Part shown: positions 32,401 through 39,900 of the stretch, piece by piece
Numbering within the stretch: position 1 is the first letter of the stretch
Layout: each line of letters starts with the position of its first letter
Virus record (IMG/VR): IMGVR_UViG_3300042691_033915
Coordinates: 1-64,000 of that record
Length of the DNA: 64,000 nt
Direction: 5' to 3' (one strand)
From: a virus
Translations under genes and position numbers: made by a program
The notes under the pieces: generated by a model
Databases searched by the model: none
Told to the model about the DNA's origin: nothing
What the model saw: the letters and a program-made list of their open reading frames with translations, nothing else

Positions 32401-35400
32401 AAGCGCAATATGACCTTTATGGTTTCTCCGATGGGAAGACCCTTGGTGGAAACATGGGCCAATCCAAGATTGACGAGCTCGTCGCGCAAGGATTGTTTAA
32501 GAAGGAAGCCGGCGCAATACCTGGAAGATTTACTTACACCCCAACAGAGGCAGGTAGGGCAAAGGGATACATTAGCGCAAAGGCGCTAACGCAAGCCGCA
32601 ACCCCAACGTTTGGCTCTGCCCCAACTGCGGCTGTTAATAGGGTAGACGACCTTCTTGTCAGCTCCACTGGCGGAATTATGGAAGCCACGCCAGCGGAAA
32701 GAATGGGTCAGGACAATGCAGACAAGCTGCAAACACTTCTTGAAATGGGTGTTGTCAGCGAAGATTTTATTAATCAACTTGTTACAGACATCCGCATATC
32801 AGACAACGCCAGTTTCTCTGGTACTTATAGAGACATGTACGAGAAATCAGGGGTTATACCGGCTATGCGCGAGAGGTATGGCGCGGCCTACGATAAGTCG
32901 TTTGATCAGCAACTGTTTGGCTTGTTTAGTACGTTCGATCCAAAAGATTTCATGACCGAAATCTTAAAATCGGAAAACACAGATCGGGCAATCCTTAATA
33001 AGCATGGACTCAGCCAATACTCGTTTACTGGAGAATATGGAAAAGAGGGCGTGCCAAACGAGGCAATCTTCTCAACGTCTGAATCTCTAAAGCTTCTTAA
33101 CGAAAGCCTAGACGACGCAAGCAAGGCGCTTGACGAAGCAAAGAAAAAGCTGTCTAAGCTGTTTGACCCATTTGCAACTGCCTTTGAGCAGTTGATGGGC
33201 AGGGCTAAAGAGCTTCTCCAGCAAGAGTTCCAAGTGGAGCAGGAGCAGCTTAACGCCGAAATGGAAGACGCGTTGTACAACGTTGACGCGCTGTACAACG
33301 GGGAAACCATGCGCCTGGGTGTTTTGGAAGAGCAATACAAACTGCTCCAGGAGCAAAAAGCAGAGCAGGAAAAACTTAATGCTCTTAACGACGCGCAGGA
33401 AAATGCCGCACGGGCAACCCTTGGGTTGTTTGACGCACAGCAAGACCCAATCCAGGCAGCCATCGCCGCAAGAGAGGCTGCTCAGAAACTGCAAAAAGAA
33501 GAGCAAAACTATCAGCTTAACCAGATGTCTGAATCAATTGATCAGGCAAAGAATAGCGTTCAGTATCAACAGACAACAACGTATTACGACGAGAAGAAAG
33601 AAACTCTTACGGCAGATCAGGCAGAGCGCTCTAGGCGCCTAGAGGAGCGAGCGCAGCAACTTCTTAAGGATATCCAAGAGGGCAAGATTACTGTAGCCGC
33701 AGCTCAGGAAGAGTTCATGGCAATGTTTGGCGATGCCGGCTTGCCACTTGAATCTATTCTTGAAACTGGCCAGTTCCAAGGCGAAGCCCTTGCGGACATT
33801 ATGGGCACAGCGTTTGCCACAAGATTCCAAGAGCTTGGCGACATTATTGTCACCACAATGGCGGATGTGGTCAAGGCTGGTATTGCGGCGGCGGCAGCTG
33901 AGGCAAACGTCGACGCCATTGTAGATCAGATTGACAAAATTGAAAACAAGAAAGACAAGATTAAGAAAAAGGATGTTGAAGCTGAACGAGACCGGATGAA
34001 GCAGGTCCTCATAAAGTCTCGGGCTTCTCTTGACGCATACTCAATTAGCGAGGGTGTTCTTGGCACAGAAGCTGGTAGAAAAGCTAACGCTGCGTCGGAA
34101 AGCCTTGTATCGCTGATTTCCGATTTGGGCAAAATGGACTTTTCTCAGTACGGCGAGTACCTAACAAGGGCTCAGTTCGGTACAGAGTTTGACCGCATTT
34201 ACAGCGTCATGGATAACATTTACAAGACCTTTGGTCCATTGCAAATGATTAGCCCGACCTACGGCGATAGCCGTGATCGAACCGATCCAACGCAGCCAGT
34301 AATCAGAACAAGACCACCAAAGCCAACAACATACCCAGTGGGGCACCATGCGGGCAGTGGGTACTGGTATCCGCTCGGCGACGTTGAGTGGGCGTTCTAC
34401 GATTCTATGGGTAACTTTGTTGAAAAGCGCGCCAAGGGCGGACCGGTTGGTGCCGGTCAATACATTGTCGGAGAGCGTGGGCCAGAAATGCTCACAATGT
34501 TCCCCAATGGTGGTGGCTACGTCACGCCAAACCATGAGCTTCCAAATAGCATTCAATCCTCTGCTGGCGCGCTTAAGGCAGGCAAGCAGGGACGATACTA
34601 CGGCGGCCTGGTTGGTGTAACTGGTCGAGCTGGCGGCGGATATGTCGGTCCAAACCGAGACACCTGGAACTACGATACCCCGTCGGAGAGCTTTACTAGA
34701 AGCTTGGGCTTCGTTGGCGATCCTGTGGGCTTCCAGCAGCACTCGTTCAACGAGTTTATGGATAGCCCGAGCAGGACAAAGGTCGAGAAGAATGAACTAG
34801 CCCGTAGGTTCCCAAAGAACTACGCTCGCTATGTGGCAAGCAAAGTTCGCAGTGGCGGACCAAGGGGCTGGAGCCCAGTCGTCGGTAGAGCCGATGGCGG
34901 ATACCTTGGGGGATGGGATTCTTGGGATAGGCCACAGCCAGCCGAGACGCCAATTCCAGACAAAAAGGGTGGCTATGGGATAGATAGTTGGGGCGCAAGA
35001 ATTCAAGACGAAAATCTTGTTAACGGCATCCCTTCGGGAAGAGTTCATTTCCTCGGCGACCTAGACCCTATTCAAAAAATTTGGAACAAGCTTGGTCCAA
35101 ACGAAGGGAAAATCGGCGGAAGCGGAGATAAAATTCGCTTTGACTGGGGCGACGTAATTATCTCAGACGACTACAGAAGAACGGGCCAGACGGTTGACTT
35201 GGCAGCTCTATCTGAAGCTGCAAGGCTATCGCTTGCGGCAGCTCCGGAAAACATGTTTGACCCGAGCGATAGAACAAAAAGGGTAACAATTGTTATTACG
35301 CCAGATTTAGGGGAGTCAGTAACGGGTCGAGTAAAATACCCAACTGGGCCAAGGAAAAATCACATTTACCTTAACCCCAGAGGAAGCACAAAGAGCGGCA

Positions 35401-36977
35401 CCACTTGGGATATGAACAAGCGCGGGGCCGCTAACACTAGCGGGTATCTGTCAACTCTTGCTCATGAAACCGGCCATTTAGTTCATTCAAGAAAACACGG
35501 GACGCCGTTCCTCAGGGGGCAAGGGATCTTTTCTCCGCTTGTTAGCTTGTTAAGCCTTGGAACTCAGGGCGGCATAGGTTTGCCCATGGGACTCCTACAG
35601 AAAATTGAGGCTGTAAATCCAAAGCTGGCAGTAGCACTGGCGAGAACTTTCCGACTACCTGGTCTTGCGGTAAATACTCAGGGTCGACTTGCTGATCTGA
35701 ATAGAGAAGCTTTCTTGCGATCAGCAGCAGGCCAGGGAGGAGATACCTTAAGTTGGGCGAAGTTCTCTGGCGGCAGTCCCTCCGTAAGCTTCTATGGAAT
35801 GGGTTCGCCAGCAGAAAACTATGCAGATTCATTTAAGTATCACGTATTAAATCAGGTTCCGGGGACGCAAGGGAAAACCCTTGGGGAACAAATTCTTGGT
35901 CCTGAGCCAACTATGGAGGATCAGAGATACAGGACTGGAACCGGATGGGATCTGGTCCCAGAAAATAACCCAAGGGCGCAATATGAAAAAGACTTGCTGG
36001 AATATAGAAAAAAGAAAGCCGTTGCCGGAACCTCTAGAGTCCTGGCAATAAGGGAGGGATGGCAAAACATTGAGCAAAACCTAAACAAGCAGTCGCTGTC
36101 CCCTGTTGGCGGTAAGGACGTTGCATATACTCGTGTAGCTGGTGGGCAGCGGCCCGATTCCTTTACGCCAACCTACAGGACCAGCTCGGGCTCTAGCGCA
36201 GTAGGCGCTGGGTTAAAAGTCTTTGACAAAAATATGAACACGAAGAAAGGCAACGTCTTTGCCTCTATTGCTGCTGATATTGGTCAAATGGCAGCATCTG
36301 GCCAGTGGGATTTTGGCAGACTCATCTTTAACAGAATTTTTGATTTGCTTGGCGCAATACCAATGATTGGCGGTAAGCTATCTGTTATCGCTGGTCTTGC
36401 AACAACGCTACTGAGTGGTGGCGACGTCGGCAGGGCTGGGGTTGGCATGATTGGCTCTCTGCTTGGCGAGTTCCTTGGCTCCATGGCCCTTGCCCCGATT
36501 GGCATGCCATGGCTTGGTGGATTTGTCGGCGGCGCGCTTGGCGGCTTGTTGGCTGACGCAATTTATGCTAATATTATAAATCCGGCTGCAGCGTCAAAGC
36601 CAAACGTAATGGTTGGTGGCGGCAAATATGGCGTGTATAACCCTGGCCCAAGCATGCCAGATATTACCAAAATCCTGCCAGAGCAGCGAGCCTTTGGTGG
36701 GTCGATTGGCAAGAACATGCCATACCTTGTTGGCGAGCGTGGGCCAGAGCTCATGATCCCTGACAGCAGTGGCTACATGTTGCCAAATACCGGTCTTCGA
36801 GCATTGCAGGCGCCTGGGGACTTGCGAATGGCTGGCGGAGGCGCGACAATCAATGCGTCCGTCACCATTAACAACCCTGTTGTGTCGGATGCCGCAGATA
36901 TTGATAAACTTGCCGAGAAGGTAAGTTCGGCACAGGTACGCACCCTCCGTGCGGCAGGCTTCATGAGGCCAAGTTGA
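20490..36977 (+). CDS. Giant tape measure protein with a chain of enzyme-like modules
   Basis: GTG 20490 with GAGGAAA upstream opens a 5495-residue product. Residues 1-200 are Ala/Gln-rich helical tape-measure sequence. Residues 200-2085 hold eight linkers E-[LMFY]-[SA]-[KR]-[KR]-S-G separating a HicA-like, a kinase-like, a GNAT-like, a metallopeptidase-like and a second kinase-like module. A second HExxH module lies at about 2090-2560 and a Pro-rich hinge at about 2730. The classical tape-measure domain (about 3020-3250: SLEDAKVGFSTLFYNAG, NVTPFYFTQLQEAAVRMQAF) follows. Then come hydrophobic helices (about 3350-3500), coiled coils (about 4180-4450), two GERGPE repeats (4661, 5415) and a third HExxH module (4992). 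It is read between chaperone and tail-tip genes, as expected. Chaperones cap it in the tail, and it would be ejected before DNA. Arg codons in the module region include many AGA/AGG, unlike the capsid genes. Confidence 0.9.
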   Translation: MADTADQSSTGQISIGLDTSQFKAGTQAILADIRLLTQGLNQFEAAGSKVGSSFRGLRQASLSLRQFRSAVDADAIPALRKLQLQANASAASLSRVFNVGAQPNNAVSGIQRVTNALAAQERQAMRTADAMARAAMSQNRTGAMAFRNAGRSGSGSFGRGGAGTGAAGTRGARSSLDDSGAAARSIPSIAGISRAALGLELSKRSGMRKAGIAVRGRTGDTGPSFDTDQGFIARESRSQLGSRLHARELGQYISRLLASETGDVSYPVESLDLRNYAFRGSRFGPPKPRRRSGRYGTQQADLDLFEKGLEAGDLNLIEQAFGGPRSRLREDVRRLPAYLQNLIKMARNARRSSSTFFPRSNPGRPMSVHIPGRGLTELSKKSGRGGSGGNKDIDRVVSQLFPQGWKFEKRKGGHNAVIAPSGQKVFYPSSASDRRAVQNFISELRKKGAVIDGRGYGGKEGKGGPSEMSRRSGGRPVAETAFGFVPDRRLLEAMRRGDMSFGQEIGAQRLNTRRVSATVSMGGRSGPGRYSGTAIAMFPENDRGLRGQSGREVGRNLGQGDRKTRRTKLSPYSPMAEKVYEVLGAMLGAPTPAVVRRRLTPLEQQLATGGTLPQVGSSARANIGKTRRVASGRFENPQVRQRRPMGRNAWMIPWLDDFQPMKSVLRGHPTFDNEIRTQATRQLGSTRDMRRIMLLDQILGQTDRHGSNMMVGKGRGGKRRILGIDNEHMFSMGGLNRPISDLDRQLNNTPQFSSFSARYTPRDVPQGGGTLLPWMTKGSGSSLSRIKLTKQEQDASAREAKTLRGILGGKRSMKIVEESFLTAGYSKRDTDRYMAALRTRLEAAAITRESEASSGSSDAGDYSKMLEMSRRSGAQRRLASRARATGRGVMLPHDLPGGDFAELPRPLRLLGEMLHRKEVNRVARPVEFEDSTRSSLVTGETFTPGRASRGSRPVIPQNLAGRSPEQIFAEALVASHNAGMRVREIGADPERLINAQLQAMGVSVAQDGNVRRIISRSDQMTAARAYQLFRRQQKGMGSIAALSPGSVNVSSWLGQQGGDEGSRKDLLGGALDAMSGFDAFREVSAGTAGARRDRRAGQSGNRRIGLTGGFIATAPNRFYVPGMPDAAGLRNLVVGAMTHRMPGTHEQGKLAGLKGIGVPGVGTSLMAYELRRHARAIMEARRRYPGALEAKYGVTPEDLSALGRPQGSPRGLSLKASGSGMGLYEALGFSFSDPVDEDGKLPSRFMHMGGHAVVDTYEKIRAEIKRVEAGLAAQGIAYSPMEFARRSGKAWTDPNLEDRRTSISSRLVPMISDPEQLRVSEEDLLGPFTRGTRFKLQSETYTSGPSAGKPIARPKSHRGVKYYTATTPGGIKIVNIPEDIDKGRLQQLIASTETMRRKYPDKYFQVNLQYGKSDRGALGTADLGGSLMELRDSLFSEFAEQTTGWRNDFETFAPKNPNQVREHYGPWEEGKRRKFRMVPRGAPDGRHETLDNAQTLVAHEFGHLFSPDQWGRRLWKEAGFQGTMAGASMPYLDFRRRGKGVSGEYGDMATISQWHDQGRSPGGAIKDFLLPYERINSRGSYRGAPGYFGGEYSPGSKANKEMLGSQHPLREEIFPAMMRKIGELMVIGEYGPLSAVLPRYQKKTTSKGRTRMPGDTKFQTIEEAMDELWRIGGYRNAETTSPASEWYASMFERYSTRSFGQPGAIPKHNMLGYRVARIIAKNSGWAEYSKRSGGIGGMLGGLFGKGRPNIMQQITGGQTYGMTLEDLLGGEIMPGMGKAPEGFTGATGKQIFNLKTMAGEIRQVLAQPIGGEYSQGGRFPNKAMEILAGLLGVETPTILERSIGGRRLAIQPIAPADTASRFVQKRNAPPSKRVDVWEDDEIIGFFSQPLGPSSDDPDLRKQPWLASRGGRRMQILDHIAQTFDRHNSNYLLNLIDPQAGLGQPGNYRVTAIDHDLTLSPPGTGVLGRSPYRPASNVPIGIPGQFRDTQTKLAREEAATLAGVMTRRKVIEPQLLEALRAGGYSEQEALATVDAIFRRAREAFRSRMAESRGAARPDGRELSRRSGGGGMNGLTNPFAEYSKRSGGAATKDPYTSLQTAFEQVTLTAIKNLKVSLAGQKVSPQLLRSSFASFQQTILDAATGQGEFAGGSMQKALRGIAPKARKSLMGMFSGILQDMVDTGTAAFKRGDLKGIPLRKVLFGMLGSVPSTYAPDIAQIAANPALQGKKPSGSRDRIPGIAGINKYATGLQQLGGVPIAAGLRLAGSATLDQHLLDQGFNPENYRGRAGIVTDLMQKYMPSSPGLPSGLRFTDTLTPDSEGRSSWGNYMPSRGAGMVGPGTAYPDDRVGQISLDLGSQGGMRRNGLDRSTVTIGKLLATTAHEITHKMVDEAQLEAAKLSIGKTDAEKEEILKKVTAARGVPQKDKYRAYSGISGEYMFVPKGSAPIGARPIPLGSGQNPEAYSYMELPKGSITESEYKALSPKAKASYEKGYVTADQARAIDSNAGGQHINVPGHFGPQAAMLDDFGAGVTEYAQLLAASTRILQPGETQASLLRSTAQMNAGSRANITSFSAATPGVAGVLNPFQGGLLKAFDLSKATGVGSSMKPVAEFLARLQRNMSSQMTDATAAGGLDPKDLGSMFTKALAKAIEATPKGERSSALSAIRPDRMLDAAVILDSIGRAKNIPALTRMIDAGGAVPAVSSPHGIMGSDTETDADVQKINRELARGGGSRKRKPAPGPAPTPGAGPGLGSLPPDRIAVIAPKGADLLSKLTEILSMGVSGGGKENIPLRKVIRKEAGLPDRPLRGTQLATDSLTSSGIAALAEQFPELLPFVREYRPNHPLLGPQPGTRLPATKRGRRGSVIQSRISTSTAVQPYADTMDPDYYQNQADAIFGSRVNDAFNMLGGQNGLGYSPRGFGNHMNVLLDVMPEDQLQGGIDKLKQFGATMKDAFLNSKPVVGLMQDFDDAVLRAADGSLDFSKSLDAATASSGGLVNQLKETVKLAVAFVLTQNAANAIYRSISHLSSGFIQFNQSLEDAKVGFSTLFYNAGDSMGVAEGRATGMIERLKEFANVTPFYFTQLQEAAVRMQAFGLDIGQVLQRDPNTGELVGYIKNIGDAVAALGGGDEKIMRITYALGQMNSAGRVYQNDMMQLANAGIAGYEILAEALINELEAKGKDMTNEDKKILNDLYTNRVEAIRKLTTSGRISGKASAAAILSGLGEKYGGGMERLSKTMTGALSTVSDMSQSLVATLTGPLYNAIRDLVVEFAGVLQRPETLAVFVTMSQKLQGFAATIKEAIPATVATIVNAFTYLGGIIAKVFGGSGTASAVDLLRSGLQTIGDLLSNNVVRAAILASVALKAMMSVVSANPLVATIGIVLAALGALRQAYESNFLGFADTVDNAMAPLAEMGPDIAESIIPALKELIAAAAQVIGGGLVLALKAALPIISALASALGGMAGILEKLAPLIGAFMGAWIVKKVAIEGMAILFTKLQNAAASAAMAAGVAGVQMSSWGKPGATYYSQKIPVRAETVETEDGPVTVYRSAAPEEGPGAISKGVSIGDTDKARGAIAGHMPFEKMYALPPELAKVRLQYLSNEGIIDPATGKLAGLDEQAGTAQGARTENKILRSRSMEEILAASGRVTVEQIVEARKQLRGDQALQEAGLVDVSETGEVTASERGRRFLREKLENERQRRAFDNDISVEEQVKRDQAEAASIRQANKEGQKVLGYVPRQIPDYAITPAQLTPEEELQALRGLKGRTFKEGFNYNYTAELSRRHAEARAAGRYRTGLDGSEIPNLGLTGKLRARGVATVKTISDMFAMGGQTEMIGTAADKFGSLAMATSGLLMGFEALGSTVGISSKELQGVSTALMGLAIVSKGVAAAMAGISAAGGLKNALSGLLGSMGGPIGASIMAAMAGAVFVASEVSKHEAEAQAYKNQRKDDKEREKAIKTNWNESGLGYQVPLMAGGEAQYDLYGFSDGKTLGGNMGQSKIDELVAQGLFKKEAGAIPGRFTYTPTEAGRAKGYISAKALTQAATPTFGSAPTAAVNRVDDLLVSSTGGIMEATPAERMGQDNADKLQTLLEMGVVSEDFINQLVTDIRISDNASFSGTYRDMYEKSGVIPAMRERYGAAYDKSFDQQLFGLFSTFDPKDFMTEILKSENTDRAILNKHGLSQYSFTGEYGKEGVPNEAIFSTSESLKLLNESLDDASKALDEAKKKLSKLFDPFATAFEQLMGRAKELLQQEFQVEQEQLNAEMEDALYNVDALYNGETMRLGVLEEQYKLLQEQKAEQEKLNALNDAQENAARATLGLFDAQQDPIQAAIAAREAAQKLQKEEQNYQLNQMSESIDQAKNSVQYQQTTTYYDEKKETLTADQAERSRRLEERAQQLLKDIQEGKITVAAAQEEFMAMFGDAGLPLESILETGQFQGEALADIMGTAFATRFQELGDIIVTTMADVVKAGIAAAAAEANVDAIVDQIDKIENKKDKIKKKDVEAERDRMKQVLIKSRASLDAYSISEGVLGTEAGRKANAASESLVSLISDLGKMDFSQYGEYLTRAQFGTEFDRIYSVMDNIYKTFGPLQMISPTYGDSRDRTDPTQPVIRTRPPKPTTYPVGHHAGSGYWYPLGDVEWAFYDSMGNFVEKRAKGGPVGAGQYIVGERGPEMLTMFPNGGGYVTPNHELPNSIQSSAGALKAGKQGRYYGGLVGVTGRAGGGYVGPNRDTWNYDTPSESFTRSLGFVGDPVGFQQHSFNEFMDSPSRTKVEKNELARRFPKNYARYVASKVRSGGPRGWSPVVGRADGGYLGGWDSWDRPQPAETPIPDKKGGYGIDSWGARIQDENLVNGIPSGRVHFLGDLDPIQKIWNKLGPNEGKIGGSGDKIRFDWGDVIISDDYRRTGQTVDLAALSEAARLSLAAAPENMFDPSDRTKRVTIVITPDLGESVTGRVKYPTGPRKNHIYLNPRGSTKSGTTWDMNKRGAANTSGYLSTLAHETGHLVHSRKHGTPFLRGQGIFSPLVSLLSLGTQGGIGLPMGLLQKIEAVNPKLAVALARTFRLPGLAVNTQGRLADLNREAFLRSAAGQGGDTLSWAKFSGGSPSVSFYGMGSPAENYADSFKYHVLNQVPGTQGKTLGEQILGPEPTMEDQRYRTGTGWDLVPENNPRAQYEKDLLEYRKKKAVAGTSRVLAIREGWQNIEQNLNKQSLSPVGGKDVAYTRVAGGQRPDSFTPTYRTSSGSSAVGAGLKVFDKNMNTKKGNVFASIAADIGQMAASGQWDFGRLIFNRIFDLLGAIPMIGGKLSVIAGLATTLLSGGDVGRAGVGMIGSLLGEFLGSMALAPIGMPWLGGFVGGALGGLLADAIYANIINPAAASKPNVMVGGGKYGVYNPGPSMPDITKILPEQRAFGGSIGKNMPYLVGERGPELMIPDSSGYMLPNTGLRALQAPGDLRMAGGGATINASVTINNPVVSDAADIDKLAEKVSSAQVRTLRAAGFMRPS
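21639..21893 (+). other. HicA-like module in the tape measure protein
   Basis: Residues 384-468. GWKFEKRKGGHNAVIAPSG followed by a helix ending ELRKKG matches the HicA/YcfA double-stranded-RNA-binding-like fold. His in GGH corresponds to the HicA catalytic His. It is flanked by linkers 2 and 3. Whether it is active as an RNase is inference. Confidence 0.65.
21909..23093 (+). other. Kinase-like module 1
   Basis: Residues 474-868. LLDQILGQTDRHGSNMM (Asp703, Asn708) and GIDNEHMF (Asp725) match the catalytic and metal-binding loops of PI4K/FAM20/HipA-type kinases. The preceding YEVLGAMLGAPTPAVVRR is shared with module 2. Confidence 0.65.
23109..24338 (+). other. GNAT acetyltransferase-like module
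   Basis: Residues 874-1283. KGIGVPGVGTSLMAYELRRHA (from 1154) fits the acetyl-CoA loop and helix of GNAT enzymes. GLSLKASGSGMGLYEALGF (Tyr1224) fits the final strand and helix. The first 250 residues of the module are unassigned. Confidence 0.6.
24354..25673 (+). other. Zinc-metallopeptidase-like module 1
   Basis: Residues 1289-1728. The motif is LVAHEFGHLF (His1499, Glu1500, His1503). A later SEWYASMFERY could supply the third ligand. Linkers 5 and 6 flank the module. Confidence 0.65.
25689..26672 (+). other. Kinase-like module 2
   Basis: Residues 1734-2061. ILDHIAQTFDRHNSNYLL (Asp1924, Asn1929) and AIDHDLTL (Asp1953) match module 1. AMEILAGLLGVETPTILER aligns with module 1's upstream motif, so the two are paralogous. 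Confidence 0.65.
26745..28170 (+). other. Zinc-metallopeptidase-like module 2
   Basis: Residues about 2086-2560. The motif is TTAHEITHKM (His2380, Glu2381, His2384). GAGVTEYAQLL further on is a possible third-ligand helix. The right boundary is uncertain because no linker follows. Confidence 0.6.
34980..35860 (+). other. Zinc-metallopeptidase-like module 3
   Basis: Located near the C-terminus of the tape measure protein, around YLSTLAHETGHLV (His4992, Glu4993, His4996). SPAENYADSFKYHVL at about 5108 is a candidate third-ligand helix. It sits between the two GERGPE tail-tape repeats. Confidence 0.6.
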
Positions 36978-39900
36978 TGAATATAACAAAAGACCTGAAA
37001 GTAGAAATACAGCCCAGGTTTGAAGGTGCTACCGACCCGTTGGCGTTTTACGACGTCACGGGTCGAGTAGACGCCGACGCTTTTGAGTTTACATCAAGTG
37101 CCGACGGATCAACCGCCAATGCGGACATTGGCATCTATACGCTATTCCCCTTTTCAGGCAAGCGCTGGAATGAGTACGCAGCAACAGAAGCAGAGTCTAT
37201 TGCCGAGGCGTTGCTTGACCCTACGTTTAGGTTTGAAATTCCTCTTCGCAGCGAGATAAAGATATCGCAGTCGTATGGCGATCTGGCAAAGTATTATGCG
37301 GTTACGCACTACAGTCAAAGCGGCACTACGGTAACGCTTACACTCAACCAGTCCCACACGCTTATTGTTGGCAACTCGCTGGTAGTCACCTTGGCCGGAG
37401 ATGCCTCTCGCTCCCCTAACCCCCTGACTCTTGGTGGGCAGCGGACCATTACCGCTGTTACCAGCACGACTATTAGCTACGCAGAAACCACGTCCAGAAC
37501 TATCTCTCAGACCGCCGTTGCTTCTGGGACAAACTCCGCCGTGCTGTACGCGCAAGTAACCGAACTGCTCTTTGGCGGAATCATGATGTCCGTTGAGGAG
37601 AAGCGCGCTGGCGGAGTAATTTTGCAGCAAGTCACGTGTGCGGACTACACCGCCCTGCTCGACGAGCGAGTCATTGACCGATACCGCGTACCGCAGGACA
37701 CCTACGGCTGGGAGATGATTGTTGGCGGAGAGCTGTATGAGGCAGGAAAGATAGGCGTTAATAGAATTTCTACCAGCACACCAGATGTTCCTCTGTACAC
37801 GTTTACCCAGGTCTCATATAACTCGGACAACGGAGTGCAAAAAGCCGCAACGACAACCACCCACGGCATCCGTCGTAACGAAAGATTTAAGTACAGCACC
37901 AGCGGCTATGAGTATCAAGTTGTTGGGCTTTGGGAAGATACAAACTCTTCTGGTATTTACTACCAAGTGTGCGATTCCTTAAATGCTGGGGCTATGATCG
38001 CGGACGGCCAGCAGTTTAAGCTGTGGAACCATGAGGTAGTGGTTGACAGCGCGGAAGACCACCAGCTGCAAGTTGGGCAGGCGTTTAAGGTAAACAACGA
38101 ATCGCACACAGATCCAAGCCTATGGAACGGCATTGCCAAACTTGCTAACACAAAATACATTGTTGACATTATTGAAAACTCTCGCAAGTTTTTCTTTTCC
38201 CACCGCGTAGCAACCCCCTCCGCAACCGCCTCTAGCCCGTTTACAAACGCAAGTATTCTCTCCCCATTCCTTGCCTCTGGATATGATCCCGTTCGCAAGA
38301 AAGAGAGCACAGATAAAGCTACATTTACAACCGCCACTCCGCATGGTCTTTCTGGCTCGGACACCGTATTAATATCTCCTGAAACCTACGATCAGCTTGC
38401 GCCTTGGACGGGAGGGTTTTCTGCCGTATCAACCGCCGATGGAACCTGGTACACGGGAACAGTTTCAGACGTTGCGGACGCAAACAATTTTCAGATGCTG
38501 TATGCAAGTTCTGGCGGCGAATCGGAAGCACGATTGCAATTTTATCAAGAGGAGTATCCGCTTGAAATTCAGGCGATTACTACTTCTATCTTTGAATCTA
38601 TTCGATCAACAGACCCGTACAATGAAAACTACGATGGGCTTGGAATTAACTACCTTGACAAAATTGATCATGTAGAAAACGTTCGCTACAACCCCATCCT
38701 TCGGCAATGGATGCCTGGATACCCAACAAAAGCCTACGAGGACAGCGACGCTATTGATCGAATTACAACAGTTGCAGATTTTGTTGCAGAGCTTTCGCCG
38801 ACCTTAAACCCCTATGCCTACGACCCTATTGTTTCAACAAACACTAGCAACGTTAAGCACATGCCAAAAGTAGTCATTAACCAAGGCTCCCCAAAGCAGC
38901 ACCTCTTGCAGAAGTCGCTTGTTTTGCCTGTTTACATTGAGGCAGGAGAGCTTATTATTACCGCGTTCAATGACTGCGCTGAAGGAGATAAATTCTATTT
39001 GAAGAAAATAGAAGGCATTACCAGCGGTGCAAGCCCGGCGTTTAAAACATTCACCGCCAACGAGAATACAAGCGCAACTGAAATACGAGCAACTATTGAG
39101 CCAGAGGACGCAACGTTTGACATGGCGTCTGGCGGAACAGCAGAAGTTGTCTTTCTTCCTGTTCACAACGAGCAAACTGGAAGACTAAAACTTTATACCA
39201 GCAGACATCACGCCATAAGGGTTGGAGACACAATTAAAATAAATAATTACGATATTACAGAAAGCCAGCAGTACGAGGGTGGGCTTGACAACGAGTTTGT
39301 TGTTGAAGAAGTTTCGTCAAAGCTTGAAGACGCCACCAAGTCATTTAGCAGCATTAGCATTGCCGTTGGTTCAGAAGACCCTGGAATGCAAATATTCCCC
39401 AATCAGGAAACTCCGAGCAGCGCAACAACTTTCGAGGAAAGCGAGAAGTTCCTTGGCACTAGGTCAAACCGATACCGAATTATCCACGCCCGCAAGCAGA
39501 GCGGCGTTGCAGAGCTTACTGTTGTCATTGCGGAAGTCATCGTTGCATACGAAATTGTTGACGATAAGCAAATCAAGATAACGCTTAACGTAGAAGCCGA
39601 CTCGTTTTCAGAAAATCAGGTTGTCCGAATACTTGGCTTAATACCCCCGCTTTCTGCTCTCTATTCCGTCGTTGCCGTAAGCGGAAAGACCATTACCCTA
39701 GCATCGTATTCAAACGCTACTATTTTTAGGTCGGCAAGCGCTGCGCTATCCGGGACCCCAACGTGGAATAGCTCTACAAAGAGGCTGACTATTACCTCCG
39801 GAACGCATCCTTTTTCAGTTGGGGAGTATGTAAACATTTACCAAAGCAGCGGCGGCACCAGCCCCGTTATTTACAGAGAAAAGATTGTTGATAAAACAAA

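Noticed and set aside
34161-34742. 193-codon leftward frame within the tape measure gene
   Set aside because: It is antisense to continuous tape-measure coding sequence, with no ribosome site and no recognised motif.
20490-36977. The giant gene as a non-ribosomal peptide synthetase or polyketide synthase
   Set aside because: None of the carrier, condensation or adenylation motifs occur; tape-measure and GERGPE repeats and the position after the chaperones identify it.
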